From Bacillus sp. KH172YL63 (GTDB taxonomy: Bacteria; Bacillota; Bacilli; Bacillales; Bacillaceae_B), in contig NZ_AP022842.1 in NCBI RefSeq assembly GCF_011398925.1, positions 3,470,001 through 3,534,000 of the forward strand: a stretch of 64,000 nucleotides of DNA. Reading direction: 5' to 3'. Shown here piece by piece: positions 16,353-24,836 of the stretch. The notes under the pieces are model-generated. The model did not search any database. It was given only the letters and a program-made list of their open reading frames with translations, and had not been told where the DNA came from. A program made the translations under genes and the position numbers. Every line of letters begins with the position of its first letter. Within the stretch, counting starts at the first letter, position 1.

Positions 16353-17707
16353 TATCCAAAAATGATTTGGACCCAATAAAACAACAGAAACAATGAAACG
16401 ACCGTGGCTGCAGGAATGACGATGAGCGATACACTCAGATAATCCTTCCATTTCACTTTGATATCATTTTGCCTCAGGATATGCATCCAAATGAGGGAGG
16501 CAAGTGTCCCGATTGGCAACAGCAGTGAGCCTATGTCGCTTCCGATGATGTTGGCCAGGTAAATCGTTTTCAGTGTGATCGGATCGAGTCCCATTTCGGT
16601 CAAGGTAATCGTTCCGACCATCAGGGCAGGATGATTATTGAAGATATTCGATAGGATCGACACCAATCCCCCCATCATGAAACTTGCCTGAAGCAGTCCC
16701 TGATTGACGATCGGTTCACAAAAGCCGACAAGTATGTCTGTCAATCCCGCATTATGCAGCCCGTAAATGATGACATACATGGAGAAAGCAAAAATGAGTA
16801 TGTGCCAAGGCGTCTTCTTTACAATATCCGACGGGCTCGTCCCAAGGTGATGCCATCTCCAGAGAAGCAATACGGCGGACCCGAACAGCGCCACCAGTTC
16901 GATGGGGATCAAAAGGAACGACGCCACAAAGAGAAGACATCTCATAATGAAGACAAACAGCAGCACCTTCAGCATGAATTGGGACCGTTCCTTCTTCGTT
17001 TCAACTGATATGCTCCCTTTCAGGGGATGAAAGTTCTTCGTAAAAAAATGTTCTTCGATATCATGGGTCGAAACAGGAAGCGTCTTCGGCAGCTTACTTT
17101 TCAACATGATAAACATCAGCCCCGACATGAAGATCAACCCGAGGGTCGCCGGTACAAACATCATTGCGGTATGCATATAGAGGCTCATATGAACAATTTC
17201 CAACGCAATGAGATTGACGATGTTACTCACCCCGATCGGCGCACTCGAAGCCGTGGCAATCAATGCCCCGCTCAAAAGGTAGGGGATCATTTGATGGGTT
17301 TTTAAACGAAGGTTTTTGAGGAGCAGGATCAAGATAGGGGTTGTGATTAAAATACTGCCATCGTTATTGAATAACAGGGTCATAAGGAAACACAGCAATT
17401 GGATGTACCAGTATAATCGATAACCTGAATTTCTGGACAAAATGACCAGCCTCGCAGCTGCCCAGTGGAAAAACCCGAAGCTTTCCAAAATAACAGCCAT
17501 GACGATGGTTGCCATGATCGTAATCGATGCGCCACCGATCTTAGAGACGATATCTGCAATGTCTGCGAAGGACACCGTTCCCATCAGGAAGATGATCAGT
17601 GCCCCGGCTGACGCCGGCCACGCCTCATTCATCCCACCCGGCCTTAAGAAAATGACCGCCATCGTCATTACGAATACAAAAATGGTCATCCAAATCGTAA
17701 AAGACAT
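16352..17707 (-). CDS. ArsB/NhaD family ion permease
   Basis: A 451-residue membrane protein with about eleven helices of the ion transporter superfamily. Motifs include FLRPGGMNEAWPASAGAL near the N-terminus, LLFNNDGSILITTPILILLLK, and SGALIATASSAPIGVSNIVN. It resembles B. subtilis YwrK (arsenical-pump-like), so export of arsenite or another anion is plausible, but no arsR, arsA or arsC lies nearby. The ATG at 17707 is preceded by AAAGGAG; the longer frame to 17836 has no SD and poor membrane-protein character. Confidence 0.85.
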   Translation of the reverse strand: MSFTIWMTIFVFVMTMAVIFLRPGGMNEAWPASAGALIIFLMGTVSFADIADIVSKIGGASITIMATIVMAVILESFGFFHWAAARLVILSRNSGYRLYWYIQLLCFLMTLLFNNDGSILITTPILILLLKNLRLKTHQMIPYLLSGALIATASSAPIGVSNIVNLIALEIVHMSLYMHTAMMFVPATLGLIFMSGLMFIMLKSKLPKTLPVSTHDIEEHFFTKNFHPLKGSISVETKKERSQFMLKVLLFVFIMRCLLFVASFLLIPIELVALFGSAVLLLWRWHHLGTSPSDIVKKTPWHILIFAFSMYVIIYGLHNAGLTDILVGFCEPIVNQGLLQASFMMGGLVSILSNIFNNHPALMVGTITLTEMGLDPITLKTIYLANIIGSDIGSLLLPIGTLASLIWMHILRQNDIKVKWKDYLSVSLIVIPAATVVSLFLLFYWVQIIFG

Positions 17708-18141
17708 ATAGATTCTCCTTTCTAAAGATTGGTCATGGACATATGGATGTGCATGTCCCATTCCATATATGTATATTCTCACTTGTGGAAGCCGCATGGT
17801 TTTACACCTAAATCTAGTAAAATGTATGTCTGTCACTCTAGTATATTTGTCAGCCCGTGATAGAGGCGGAGGAAAAAGCGGGACCCTTTCCCAGAAAAAA
17901 CTATCAAATCAGACAGAAACACAGCGGACCTGTTTGACACAGCAGCAAAATCCGATGCATATGTATGATCAAATGATTGCTAGGGGCCCCCCATCCAGCT
18001 ATGCCTCCTGCTCCCTCACATTCATTCTCGAACGTGATCGAACTATTTGCATTGAGAACAGATGGATTTTCACTAACTTAAAGCAGCGCACACAGGCTCA
18101 TTACTAAAATCAAAAAGATAGAATATTTTTGCAAAAAAACA
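17708..18141. other. intergenic region between ArsB-like gene and tRNA-Ala
   Basis: About 430 bp without a convincing gene. A chance open frame (17769-18107) lacks an SD and resembles no protein. The word TCTAGTA occurs twice (near 17813 and 17838) upstream of the permease and could be part of an operator, but I recognise no regulator. No promoter could be placed confidently. Confidence 0.4.
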
Positions 18142-18171
18142 TTGACGGATAGCATCAGGATTCCTTATAAT
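18142..18171 (+). promoter_or_regulatory. tRNA-Ala promoter
   Basis: -35 TTGACG (18142-18147), 18-bp spacer, -10 TATAAT (18166-18171), 18 bp before the tRNA 5' end. Confidence 0.8.
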
Positions 18172-18189
18172 AAATCTTGACCGATTCAC

Positions 18190-18262
18190 GGGGCATTAGC
18201 TCAGCTGGGAGAGCGTTTGGCTGGCAGCCAAAAGGTCAGCGGTTCGATCCCGCTATGCTCCA
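18190..18262 (+). tRNA. tRNA-Ala (anticodon GGC)
   Basis: A 73-base cloverleaf folds by eye: acceptor GGGGCAT/ATGCTCC, D stem GCTC/GAGC, anticodon stem TTTGG/CCAAA with loop CTGGCAG (anticodon GGC, codon GCC/GCU), variable AGGTC, T arm AGCGG-TTCGATC-CCGCT, discriminator A. CCA is not encoded. It is a single tRNA with its own promoter and terminator. Confidence 0.96.
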
Positions 18263-18267
18263 TACCG

Positions 18268-18302
18268 AAATAACCCCTTGCCTGTGGCAAGGGGTTATTT
18301 TT
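18268..18302. terminator. bidirectional terminator, tRNA-Ala / rhodanese-MBL gene
   Basis: A perfect 15-bp stem AAATAACCCCTTGCC (18268-18282) with its complement at 18286-18300, loop TGT, T run on the plus strand and A/T flank on the minus side. Confidence 0.92.
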
Positions 18303-18309
18303 TATGCTG

Positions 18310-19443
18310 TTAATCTGTGTGGTGGACCGCACAGCGATTCGGCCCGATCTCAAGTTCCTGCATTTTCAGGACATCCACCATCTCCACACCACGGTTGATC
18401 GCTACGATTTCCTCAAAGTTTGGCGGTTTGACTGAGCTTGCTGATTTTTCTACAGTATCAAGGAATTCCTCTTTCGGCGTCGTGAACATCTTTTCGTTTC
18501 GTGTTCTGATGCTTCCGAGCGTATCACCGATATATCCTTTTCCATTCAATTCTGCTTCAAAATCTGCGTAATGCCCTGGAAGTACGATGACATCATCGAC
18601 GATTTCCGATACTTTGTCATGCACCGTATCATACAAATCATTTGCCCATTCCCGGACTTTATTTCCTAAATCCGGTCTTCCAAGCCCGCTGACAAAAATC
18701 GTGTCACCAGAGAACAGCAGTTTTTGATTCACAAAAAATGACACGCTGCCAGGTGTATGACCTGGTGTTTTGACCGCTAATACTTTAAGGGAAACTTTGT
18801 TGAATTCGATCATCTCATGGTTTTCCAAAGCCTCAAAGTCAAAGACGGCACCTTCACTTTTCATAAGGAAGTAGCTTGCGCCGGTTTTTTCTGCAAGAAT
18901 CTTCCCGCCTGAAATGTGATCGGCATGTAAGTGTGAGTCCACGATATGGGTGATGACGGCCCCTTTTTCTTTCGCCGCTTCTATATAATGGTCAACAAAG
19001 CGGGCAGGATCCACGATCAGGGCCTCTCCATCAGATACCACCATATAGGAAAGACACCCTTTTCCAACACGGATATATTGATATACCCCTATCTCTTCAT
19101 CTTCGAATACCTTCACTTCATACAGGTATTCACTCCACGCTTTCATCCCGCCTTCAAGATAACTGACATCCAGTCCTTCTTCCAATAACATCTCGGAAAC
19201 AAGTATCGATGATCCTTCTTTGGCACAGATCGTGATGATTTCCTTCCCTTCAGGAATGCGGTCCAGGATGTCTTCTACCCCATCCAGAAGCTCGAAATAA
19301 GGGATATTCAAGTACTGAAAGAACTCCCCCTCTACTTTCCAGTCATTGAAATCCGTTTCATTCCTCACGTCTAAAATGAAAACCTGTTCCTTATTTAAGA
19401 TCTTTTCATTCAACTCTTGAGCACTTATTCCTTTCACCGTCAT
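18310..19443 (-). CDS. rhodanese-metallo-beta-lactamase fusion, persulfide dioxygenase-like
   Basis: A 377-residue protein with an N-terminal rhodanese domain (residues about 3-110; candidate persulfide Cys in TICAKEGSS) and a metallo-beta-lactamase domain (about 115-350) with the metal motif HIVDSHLHADHISGG, GHTPGSVSFF, FSGDTIFVSGLGRPDL and VLPGHY. Such proteins oxidise glutathione-, bacillithiol- or CoA-persulfide. The order rhodanese first differs from the S. aureus CstB arrangement (MBL first). The ATG at 19443 is used rather than the adjacent GTG because AGGGGG is 7 bases upstream. Last gene of a four-gene sulfur operon. Confidence 0.88.
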   Translation of the reverse strand: MTVKGISAQELNEKILNKEQVFILDVRNETDFNDWKVEGEFFQYLNIPYFELLDGVEDILDRIPEGKEIITICAKEGSSILVSEMLLEEGLDVSYLEGGMKAWSEYLYEVKVFEDEEIGVYQYIRVGKGCLSYMVVSDGEALIVDPARFVDHYIEAAKEKGAVITHIVDSHLHADHISGGKILAEKTGASYFLMKSEGAVFDFEALENHEMIEFNKVSLKVLAVKTPGHTPGSVSFFVNQKLLFSGDTIFVSGLGRPDLGNKVREWANDLYDTVHDKVSEIVDDVIVLPGHYADFEAELNGKGYIGDTLGSIRTRNEKMFTTPKEEFLDTVEKSASSVKPPNFEEIVAINRGVEMVDVLKMQELEIGPNRCAVHHTD

Positions 19444-19481
19444 CACATTACCCCCTAAGGTATATTTTTAATTAAAAAAAT

Positions 19482-19715
19482 TTATCTTCCGATTGCAGCC
19501 ATCACTTTATCAGGGTCGAATCCAAGGATCCATTGGCCGTTCACATTCGTTTGCGGTACGCCCATCTGTCCGGTTACCCTCACTATTTCTTGCATGACGG
19601 CAGGCTGTTGTTCTACATTGACTTCAGTAAATTCAATCTGCTGAGACTGAAGGAAATTTTTCATCATGACACAATACGGACAGCGGTTTGTCGTATAGAC
19701 GGTAATGTTATTCAT
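19482..19715 (-). CDS. glutaredoxin-like protein
   Basis: A 77-residue thioredoxin-fold protein with the dithiol site CPYC (residues 12-15 in TTNRCPYCVMMKNFL), cis-Pro segment MGVPQTNVNG and the NrdH/Grx-type C-terminal GFDPDKVMAAIG. It sits inside the DsrE/MBL operon, so it likely reduces persulfide or disulfide intermediates there. SD AAAGGAG precedes the ATG. Confidence 0.9.
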   Translation of the reverse strand: MNNITVYTTNRCPYCVMMKNFLQSQQIEFTEVNVEQQPAVMQEIVRVTGQMGVPQTNVNGQWILGFDPDKVMAAIGR

Positions 19716-19780
19716 TTTTCATTCTCTCCTTTTTATTCAATTGCCCTAGATTATTCTTATTGCTCCAATATGTTCCTGTT

Positions 19781-20155
19781 TTAAAAGTGAACAAAGAGGT
19801 CTGCAGACACCGCTTCATTCAACACCCACTTGATGGGTACCTGCTCCACAGGGTATGAAAAATTAGTTTCATCATCGATATCAAGGTCAACGACAAAAAA
19901 TTCAACACCGCTTTCCACAGCGATTTCGAGCAGTTCATGTATCGTCGGTGCCTTGAAGTCTGTCAGTGCCTGAGATAAATATTCCAGTCCCTTTGAAGGA
20001 GCCGGGGTATATGCTTGATCAAGGATATTGATCCCCTTCCTGGAAAAAGCAAGCTTCACTTTGGCACCGGAAGAAGCAGCGCCTACGGCGATATTCAAAG
20101 GCGGATAAACTGATTCCAATTCATCGTGCAAAGCCATTACAACTACTTTCTTCAT
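19781..20155 (-). CDS. DsrE/DsrF-like sulfur relay family protein
   Basis: A 124-residue DsrE-fold protein (VVVMALHDELESVYPPLNIAVGAASSGAKVKLAFSRKGINIL...). DsrE family members carry or transfer sulfane sulfur as trimers or hexamers. No cysteine is visible in this copy, so it may be structural or regulatory rather than a persulfide carrier. The ATG at 20155 lies 7 bases after AGGAGG; the in-frame ATG at 20161 abuts the SD. Second gene of the operon, 14 bp after the first DsrE. Confidence 0.8.
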   Translation of the reverse strand: MKKVVVMALHDELESVYPPLNIAVGAASSGAKVKLAFSRKGINILDQAYTPAPSKGLEYLSQALTDFKAPTIHELLEIAVESGVEFFVVDLDIDDETNFSYPVEQVPIKWVLNEAVSADLFVHF

Positions 20156-20169
20156 GACCATCCCTCCTT

Positions 20170-20517
20170 TTAATAACTCAAGACGGCGTCAGCTTCATAT
20201 GCATATTCAAGGAATGTGACAACCCCTGCAAGCTCTGCCCCTTCGATCAGTTCAAGTCCATCCGCTATCAATACATTCATTTGGCATCCATATAACTTCA
20301 CTCCATTGGCCAATGAAGCTGCCAACAGGGCGGCAAGATCGGTGCCGTGGGTACGCGAGATGGTTTTCAGATAGTTTTTGTCGAGGACATGGGCTCCGTC
20401 GAGATCGAAGAATACGGCTACCTCATCATGTTGATCTGTCTTCCGGATTGATTCCTTCAATACATGGTGGGCATTGGAACTTAGCGATACGAAGTAAACA
20501 AACTTTTTATTGGCCAT
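20170..20517 (-). CDS. DsrE family sulfur relay protein
   Basis: A 115-residue DsrE-fold protein (KFVYFVSLSSNAHHVLKESIRK... ending VVTFLEYAYEADAVLSY). The conserved cysteine of the family lies in VKLYGCQMNVLIADGL, about residue 80, a likely persulfide carrier. First gene of the operon. The ATG at 20517 has AAGGGG upstream; the in-frame TTG at 20535 has no SD. Transcription starts at the divergent promoter at 20555-20583. Confidence 0.85.
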   Translation of the reverse strand: MANKKFVYFVSLSSNAHHVLKESIRKTDQHDEVAVFFDLDGAHVLDKNYLKTISRTHGTDLAALLAASLANGVKLYGCQMNVLIADGLELIEGAELAGVVTFLEYAYEADAVLSY

Positions 20518-20551
20518 TTCCTCCCCTTCTTTCAATGTGGATGATGATACT

Positions 20552-20583
20552 TTGATTATATACCCCTAAGGGTATATAATCAA
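20552..20583. promoter_or_regulatory. symmetric divergent promoters sharing a CsoR/CstR-like operator
   Basis: A palindrome with 12-bp arms GATTATATACCC and GGGTATATAATC around CTAA (20554-20581) holds TATACCCCTAAGGGTATA, the kind of C-tract/G-tract inverted repeat bound by CsoR-family repressors such as CstR. Plus strand: -35 TTGATT (20552-20557), 17 bp, -10 TATAAT (20575-20580). Minus strand: -35 TTGATT (20578-20583), 17 bp, -10 TATAAT (20555-20560). A single bound repressor would occlude both directions. Confidence 0.8.
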
Positions 20584-20649
20584 GGGAAAAGTTTCTACAT
20601 TTTTCATGTTTTTTCATGATATACTTTCTCATACAGGGAGTTGATAAAA

Positions 20650-21201
20650 ATGGAAAAATATCCAGTATTTGAAACAAAGCGCCTCACCTTAAGACAGCTG
20701 ACAATGGACGATGTCGATTTTCTTTATCATCTCTATACTTCAGGTGACGTGCTCCGTTATTTCGGGATGAGCCCGATCCAATCCCGGGATGTGGCCGTAG
20801 GCATGGTTGAAAACTACGAGAAGCATGCAGAAACCGGTGGACCGATGAGATGGGCTGTCATTGAAAAGCAGAGTGGCAGGCCCATCGGCACCTGCGGATT
20901 CCATGCCATTTCTAAAGCGTATAAGCGATGCGAGATCGGCTATGACCTTGAAGCGGCAAGCTGGGGCAAGGGCTTCATGGTCGAAGCACTCTCTCCCCTT
21001 CTTTCCCATTTATTTAAGGAGAAAGGGATGAACAGGGTGGGAGCGGTCATCGTCCCTGACAATGAGGCGTCCTCACGTGTTGTAGAGAAGCTGGGATTCA
21101 ACCAGGAGGGATTATTGAGGGAGTACATTTTGCAGGATGGACACTTTTTTGATGCGTACATGTACAGCCTTCTGGAGAAAGATTGGCAAGGGAAGTTATG
21201 A
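20650..21201 (+). CDS. GNAT family acetyltransferase, RimJ/RimL type
   Basis: A 183-residue GNAT protein (FETKRLTLRQLTMDDVDFLYHLYTSGDVLRYF at the N-terminus; YDLEAASWGKGFMVEALSPLLSHLF and RVGAVIVPDNEASSRVVEKLGFNQEGLLRE as the acetyl-CoA and C-terminal motifs), typical of ribosomal-protein or antibiotic acetyltransferases. Start at ATG 20650 after GGGAG. It is transcribed divergently from the sulfur operon through the shared symmetric promoter, which hints that it is induced with it. Substrate unknown. Confidence 0.9.
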   Translation: MEKYPVFETKRLTLRQLTMDDVDFLYHLYTSGDVLRYFGMSPIQSRDVAVGMVENYEKHAETGGPMRWAVIEKQSGRPIGTCGFHAISKAYKRCEIGYDLEAASWGKGFMVEALSPLLSHLFKEKGMNRVGAVIVPDNEASSRVVEKLGFNQEGLLREYILQDGHFFDAYMYSLLEKDWQGKL

Positions 21202-21255
21202 GACCGATGTGAATAGGCAATAATGGTCAGTGCAGATGAAAAAGGAGCTGGTAGA

Positions 21256-22248
21256 ATGGTACAGCAATTGTTTCATGGTTTTTTGCGCTGGCCTTTAGTT
21301 TTGCGTATTTTTATGATTGCCATCACACTGATGCTTTCATTTGGGACGATGATTCATTTCATCGAACCTGATACTTTTCCGTCCTTATTTGATGGGATCT
21401 GGTGGGCGATCATCACGACTTCTACCGTCGGATACGGGGATTTTGTCCCGCTGACCATCGAAGGCAGGATGATCGGGATTGTCCTCATCCTCGCCGGCGC
21501 CGGCTTTCTTTCCACCTATTTCGTCATGCTGGCGACAGAAACCGTCATGACGCAAAATGCATACCTGGAAGGAAAAGCCTCCTTCAAAGGGAGGCAGCAT
21601 GTCGTGATCGTAGGCTGGAATGAGCGAACCCGTGAGGTCATCAAGCAGCTGACTTCCCTTCAGTCCCATTGCGATATCATCCTCGTCGATGAAACGCTTG
21701 AAATGAACCCATACAATCATAATCATATCCACTTCGTCAAGGGGACGCCTTTCAGAGACGCCATTCTGAAAAAGGTCAACCTGCATGAAGCGACAATCGC
21801 GATTATAACGGCAGACCAGAATAAAGATGAAGTCACATCCGATATGAATTCTGTGTTAACCCTTCTTGCCATCAAAGGCAACCATCCGGATTTATATACC
21901 GTCGTCGAAATCCTCCAAAAAGATCAAGTAGCAAATGCCAAGCGGGCCGGCGCGGATGAAGTCATCCAGACGAATATGCAGACAAGCTATGTGATGATGA
22001 ACAGCATCATCTCTCAGGGCATGTCCAAAACGATTCTCAAGCTGCTCAATCATCTCAAGGGAAATAACCTCAAGCTGATTCCTGTGGCTGATGAATATGT
22101 GAATGAAAATTTCCATTCATTGAGTACACATCTCCTCAAGACCAACGTCATTCTACTGGGCATAAAAAAAGGAGAAAACACGACTGTGAATCCTCCTTTA
22201 ACAACGATCGTCGAACAATCGGACGAACTTCTTGTCATTTCTAATTAG
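21256..22248 (+). CDS. yugO: potassium channel protein, YugO-like
   Basis: A 330-residue two-helix K+ channel: TM1 (about 16-38), pore with selectivity filter TTSTVGYGDFVPL (about 60-72), TM2 (about 78-100), then a TrkA-N/RCK NAD-binding domain (VVIVGWNERTREVI; about 115-230) and a TrkA-C-like tail. B. subtilis YugO of similar length mediates K+ signalling in biofilms. The ATG at 21256 follows AAAGGAG. The 3' end overlaps the convergent yugN by 8 bp, with no separate terminator. Confidence 0.92.
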   Translation: MVQQLFHGFLRWPLVLRIFMIAITLMLSFGTMIHFIEPDTFPSLFDGIWWAIITTSTVGYGDFVPLTIEGRMIGIVLILAGAGFLSTYFVMLATETVMTQNAYLEGKASFKGRQHVVIVGWNERTREVIKQLTSLQSHCDIILVDETLEMNPYNHNHIHFVKGTPFRDAILKKVNLHEATIAIITADQNKDEVTSDMNSVLTLLAIKGNHPDLYTVVEILQKDQVANAKRAGADEVIQTNMQTSYVMMNSIISQGMSKTILKLLNHLKGNNLKLIPVADEYVNENFHSLSTHLLKTNVILLGIKKGENTTVNPPLTTIVEQSDELLVISN

Positions 22249-22648
22249 ACATCAATGTGTTCTCCAGTTCCTTCACCAGTTCCTTCCCTACGGTGATATA
22301 CTCATCAGGAACGCTTGCGTCCGGATCCTGGGGTTCCGAGAACTGATTCACCGAGCCTGAAAAGCTTCCTGCAGTGGCGTAATCGTCGAGCCCGATCTGA
22401 TATTTATGGGCGAGGAGAAAAGGCTTGCCAAATTGTACGGTAGCTCCCCTCGAATCGAGTTGGCCATCAACCGACGTAAAGGGCAACCGCAAAAATTGAT
22501 ACCCGACTTCGTCATCAATTTTATAATCGAAGTAGCCGTGGTCATAATCCCAGTTGCCGCCGATTGAGTAGCCGAGCGGCTTTAACAGCTGCTCAAGTTT
22601 ATACAATTCATATTTTTGTCCTTCAATGCTTGATGAAAGCTCAATCAC
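22241..22648 (-). CDS. yugN: YugN-like family protein
   Basis: A 135-residue cytosolic protein matching the YugN-like family in length and pattern (LGYSIGGNWDYDHGYFDYKID, YQFLRLPFTSVDGQLD, RGATVQFGKPFLLAHKYQIGLDD). Function unknown. It lies convergent to yugO and next to pgi, as in B. subtilis from memory, which supports the name. Confidence 0.85.
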   Translation of the reverse strand: MIELSSSIEGQKYELYKLEQLLKPLGYSIGGNWDYDHGYFDYKIDDEVGYQFLRLPFTSVDGQLDSRGATVQFGKPFLLAHKYQIGLDDYATAGSFSGSVNQFSEPQDPDASVPDEYITVGKELVKELENTLMSN

Positions 22649-22916
22649 GATGGATGCATCCCCTTTCTTTTAGGGATAGTTTTTCCTAAAACCATTGAAA
22701 AATGTAAAGGAGGACGGAGATTTCTCTCAGTGCTCCTTTACATGGGCGGCAATCATTTATGGTTGGTTCCATTAAAGAGAAAGTGTAGAATTCCACTCCA
22801 GGCGGTCGGTTTCCGCGGGGCGTGAGTTAATCCACTCACCGGTTCTAACCTTGCCCTCTTTCTATAAGGATCTTCACCTTGCAAGCCAGTCCACAGCTGG
22901 AGTCCGCTTCATCCAT
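22649..22916. repeat. intergenic region with a degenerate palindromic repeat copy
   Basis: No gene. The segment from about 22797 to 22916 (GGCGGTCGGTTTCCGCGGGG ... CCTTGCAAGCCAGTCCAC, AGCTGGAGTCCGC) resembles the better preserved element at 24592-24735, most clearly over its last 36 bp. The part next to 22649 should hold the yugN promoter, which I could not place with confidence. Confidence 0.45.
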
Positions 22917-22920
22917 TAAT

Positions 22921-22974
22921 AAAAAAATCCGAACGCAGTCGCTTTTCATCAACGAATGCAGTTCGGATTTTTTT
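22921..22974 (-). terminator. terminator of pgi
   Basis: Stem AAAAAAATCCGAAC (22921-22934) with GTTCGGATTTTTTT (22961-22974), inner GCA/TGC pairs, T run on both strands. Confidence 0.88.
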
Positions 22975-23008
22975 GTTTGAGAGGCCGATATCAGAGAGCC
23001 TCTATCTA

Positions 23009-24358
23009 TTACTTCAGTCGTTTCTCAAGCTCGGCTTTCTTTTCTTCGAAGCCCGGTTTACCCAGAAGGGCGAACATGTTTACTTTGTATGCTTCCACTC
23101 CCGGCTGGTCGAATGGGTTGACTCCGAGGAGGTATCCGCTCATGGCACATGCTTTTTCGAAGAAGTAAACAAGGTATCCGAAAGTGTATGCATCCATGGC
23201 AGGGATTTCGACGATCAGGTTTGGCACCCCTCCGTCTGTGTGGGCAAGCAATGTTCCTTCGAACGCTTTATTGTTAACGAAGTCGACTGTTTCCCCTGCA
23301 AGATAGTTCAACCCGTCCAGGTCGCTGTCCGCTTTTTCGATTGTCAATTCGTGACGTGGCTCAGATACCTTGATCACGGTTTCGAAAATGTCACGGCGCC
23401 CTTCCTGTACATATTGTCCAAGTGAATGAAGGTCTGTTGAGAAGTTTGCAGATGAAGGATAGATCCCTTTCTGGTCTTTCCCTTCACTTTCTCCAAACAG
23501 CTGCTTCCACCATTCAGCGAAATATTGCAAGCCTGGCTCATAGTTGATGAGCATTTCGATTGTTTTTCCTTTATTGTAAAGGGCATTTCGCACCGCTGCA
23601 TATTGGTATGCAGGATTTTCAGACAGTTCGGATTTACCGAAATCTTCACGTGCTTCCGCTGCACCCTTCATCATTGTATCGATGTCGACTCCGCTTACCG
23701 CGATCGGAAGCAATCCTACCGCTGTCAGGACAGAATAACGTCCGCCGATATCATCCGGAACGACAAATGTTTCGTATCCTTCATCTGTTGCCAATGTCTT
23801 AAGGGCACCTTTAGACTTATCCGTCGTCGCATAAATACGTTTGCGTGCTTCTTCCACACCGTATTTCTCTTCAAGAAGATTGCGGAAGATACGGAAAGCA
23901 AGTGCCGGCTCAGTTGTCGTACCTGATTTGGAAATGACGTTGATCGAGAAATCCTTGCCATCAAGCAGATCCATCAGATCTTTCATATATGTGGAGCTGA
24001 TGTTTTGTCCGACGAATAATACTTGCGGTGTTGAACGCTTATCTTTCGGAAGCGCATTATAGAAGCTGTGATTCAGCATTTCGATCGCAGCCCGGGCTCC
24101 AAGGTAAGATCCCCCGATCCCGATGACTAGAAGGATATCAGAATCGCTTTTGATTTTTTCTGCTGACTTCTGAATGCGTGAAAACTCTTCTTTGTCATAG
24201 TCGACTGGCAGGTCGATCCACCCCAGGAAGTCGTTTCCTGCACCTGTTTGTTCATGCAATGAATGATGTGCCACCTTTACGGCATCACTTAAGTATGTAA
24301 GTTCGTGTTCTCCAAAAAACGATAACGCCTTTGAATAATCAAAACGAATGTGTGTCAT
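23009..24358 (-). CDS. pgi: glucose-6-phosphate isomerase
   Basis: A 449-residue glycolytic isomerase interconverting glucose-6-P and fructose-6-P. Visible signatures: [57 protein letters not shown] (the PGI family motif), and [21 protein letters not shown] [26 protein letters not shown] near the C-terminus. The ATG at 24358 (GGAGGA SD) matches the usual MTHIRFDYS start; the ATG at 24364 overlaps the SD. Corresponds to B. subtilis yugL. Confidence 0.97.
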   Translation of the reverse strand: MTHIRFDYSKALSFFGEHELTYLSDAVKVAHHSLHEQTGAGNDFLGWIDLPVDYDKEEFSRIQKSAEKIKSDSDILLVIGIGGSYLGARAAIEMLNHSFYNALPKDKRSTPQVLFVGQNISSTYMKDLMDLLDGKDFSINVISKSGTTTEPALAFRIFRNLLEEKYGVEEARKRIYATTDKSKGALKTLATDEGYETFVVPDDIGGRYSVLTAVGLLPIAVSGVDIDTMMKGAAEAREDFGKSELSENPAYQYAAVRNALYNKGKTIEMLINYEPGLQYFAEWWKQLFGESEGKDQKGIYPSSANFSTDLHSLGQYVQEGRRDIFETVIKVSEPRHELTIEKADSDLDGLNYLAGETVDFVNNKAFEGTLLAHTDGGVPNLIVEIPAMDAYTFGYLVYFFEKACAMSGYLLGVNPFDQPGVEAYKVNMFALLGKPGFEEKKAELEKRLK

Positions 24359-24591
24359 AACCATCCTCCGATTAAAATTATTTTCTTCTATCTCACTTTA
24401 TCGAAAGCTGACCTGAGAATCAAGAAAGCTCCCTCTATGTAAGCGTGTCCATCTTAAAATAATTTTATTTTACTTCCCCTATACTATTCCCGGGCGATCA
24501 GATTAGCAAACCAAAGAGGCTGCACCTAACTAAGTCCTCCTACTTAAAGAACGAGCTTCTACAAAATGCATTTCATTTTGGCATACCGCTA

Positions 24592-24714
24592 TTGATTTCC
24601 GTGCAAGGCTTCGCTTTCCTCGGGCGGCGGTGTGCCTCCTCGTCGCTACCGCTCCTGCGGGGTCACACCTACCCCGCTTTTCCCGAAGGAGTCTTCGCCT
24701 TGCACTCCAATCAA
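24592..24714. repeat. palindromic intergenic element
   Basis: An imperfect palindrome of about 123 bp. Outer arms TTGAT...ATCAA, then GTGCAAGGC (24601-24609) with GCCTTGCAC (24697-24705), inner TCCTCGGGC with CCCGAAGGA and GGTGTG with CACACC. It is GC-rich against its surroundings and looks like a dispersed, possibly non-autonomous repeat of the kind common in Bacillus intergenic DNA. It lies between the pgi promoter side and the adh terminator. Confidence 0.65.
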
Positions 24715-24755
24715 CAGCTGGAACCTGCTAAATACATGTATGAAGTGACAGCACA

Positions 24756-24799
24756 AAAAAATCCGAACGAAGTAGATTTTCAACTTCGTTCGGATTTTT
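24756..24799 (-). terminator. terminator of the alcohol dehydrogenase gene
   Basis: Arms AAAAATCCGAACGAAGT (24757-24773) and ACTTCGTTCGGATTTTT (24783-24799), nine-base loop, T run in both directions. Confidence 0.9.
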
Positions 24800-24836
24800 A
24801 TTGGCTGGCACCTTTTTGTCCCAACCTCATCATTTA

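Noticed and set aside
17769..18107. 112-codon plus-strand frame before tRNA-Ala
   Set aside because: No ribosome binding site, atypical composition, and it overlaps the upstream region of the permease.
19449..19464. Second CstR-like operator TACCCCCTAAGGTATA before the MBL gene
   Set aside because: It is a poorer palindrome and consists largely of the AGGGGG ribosome binding site of that gene; no promoter is seen there.
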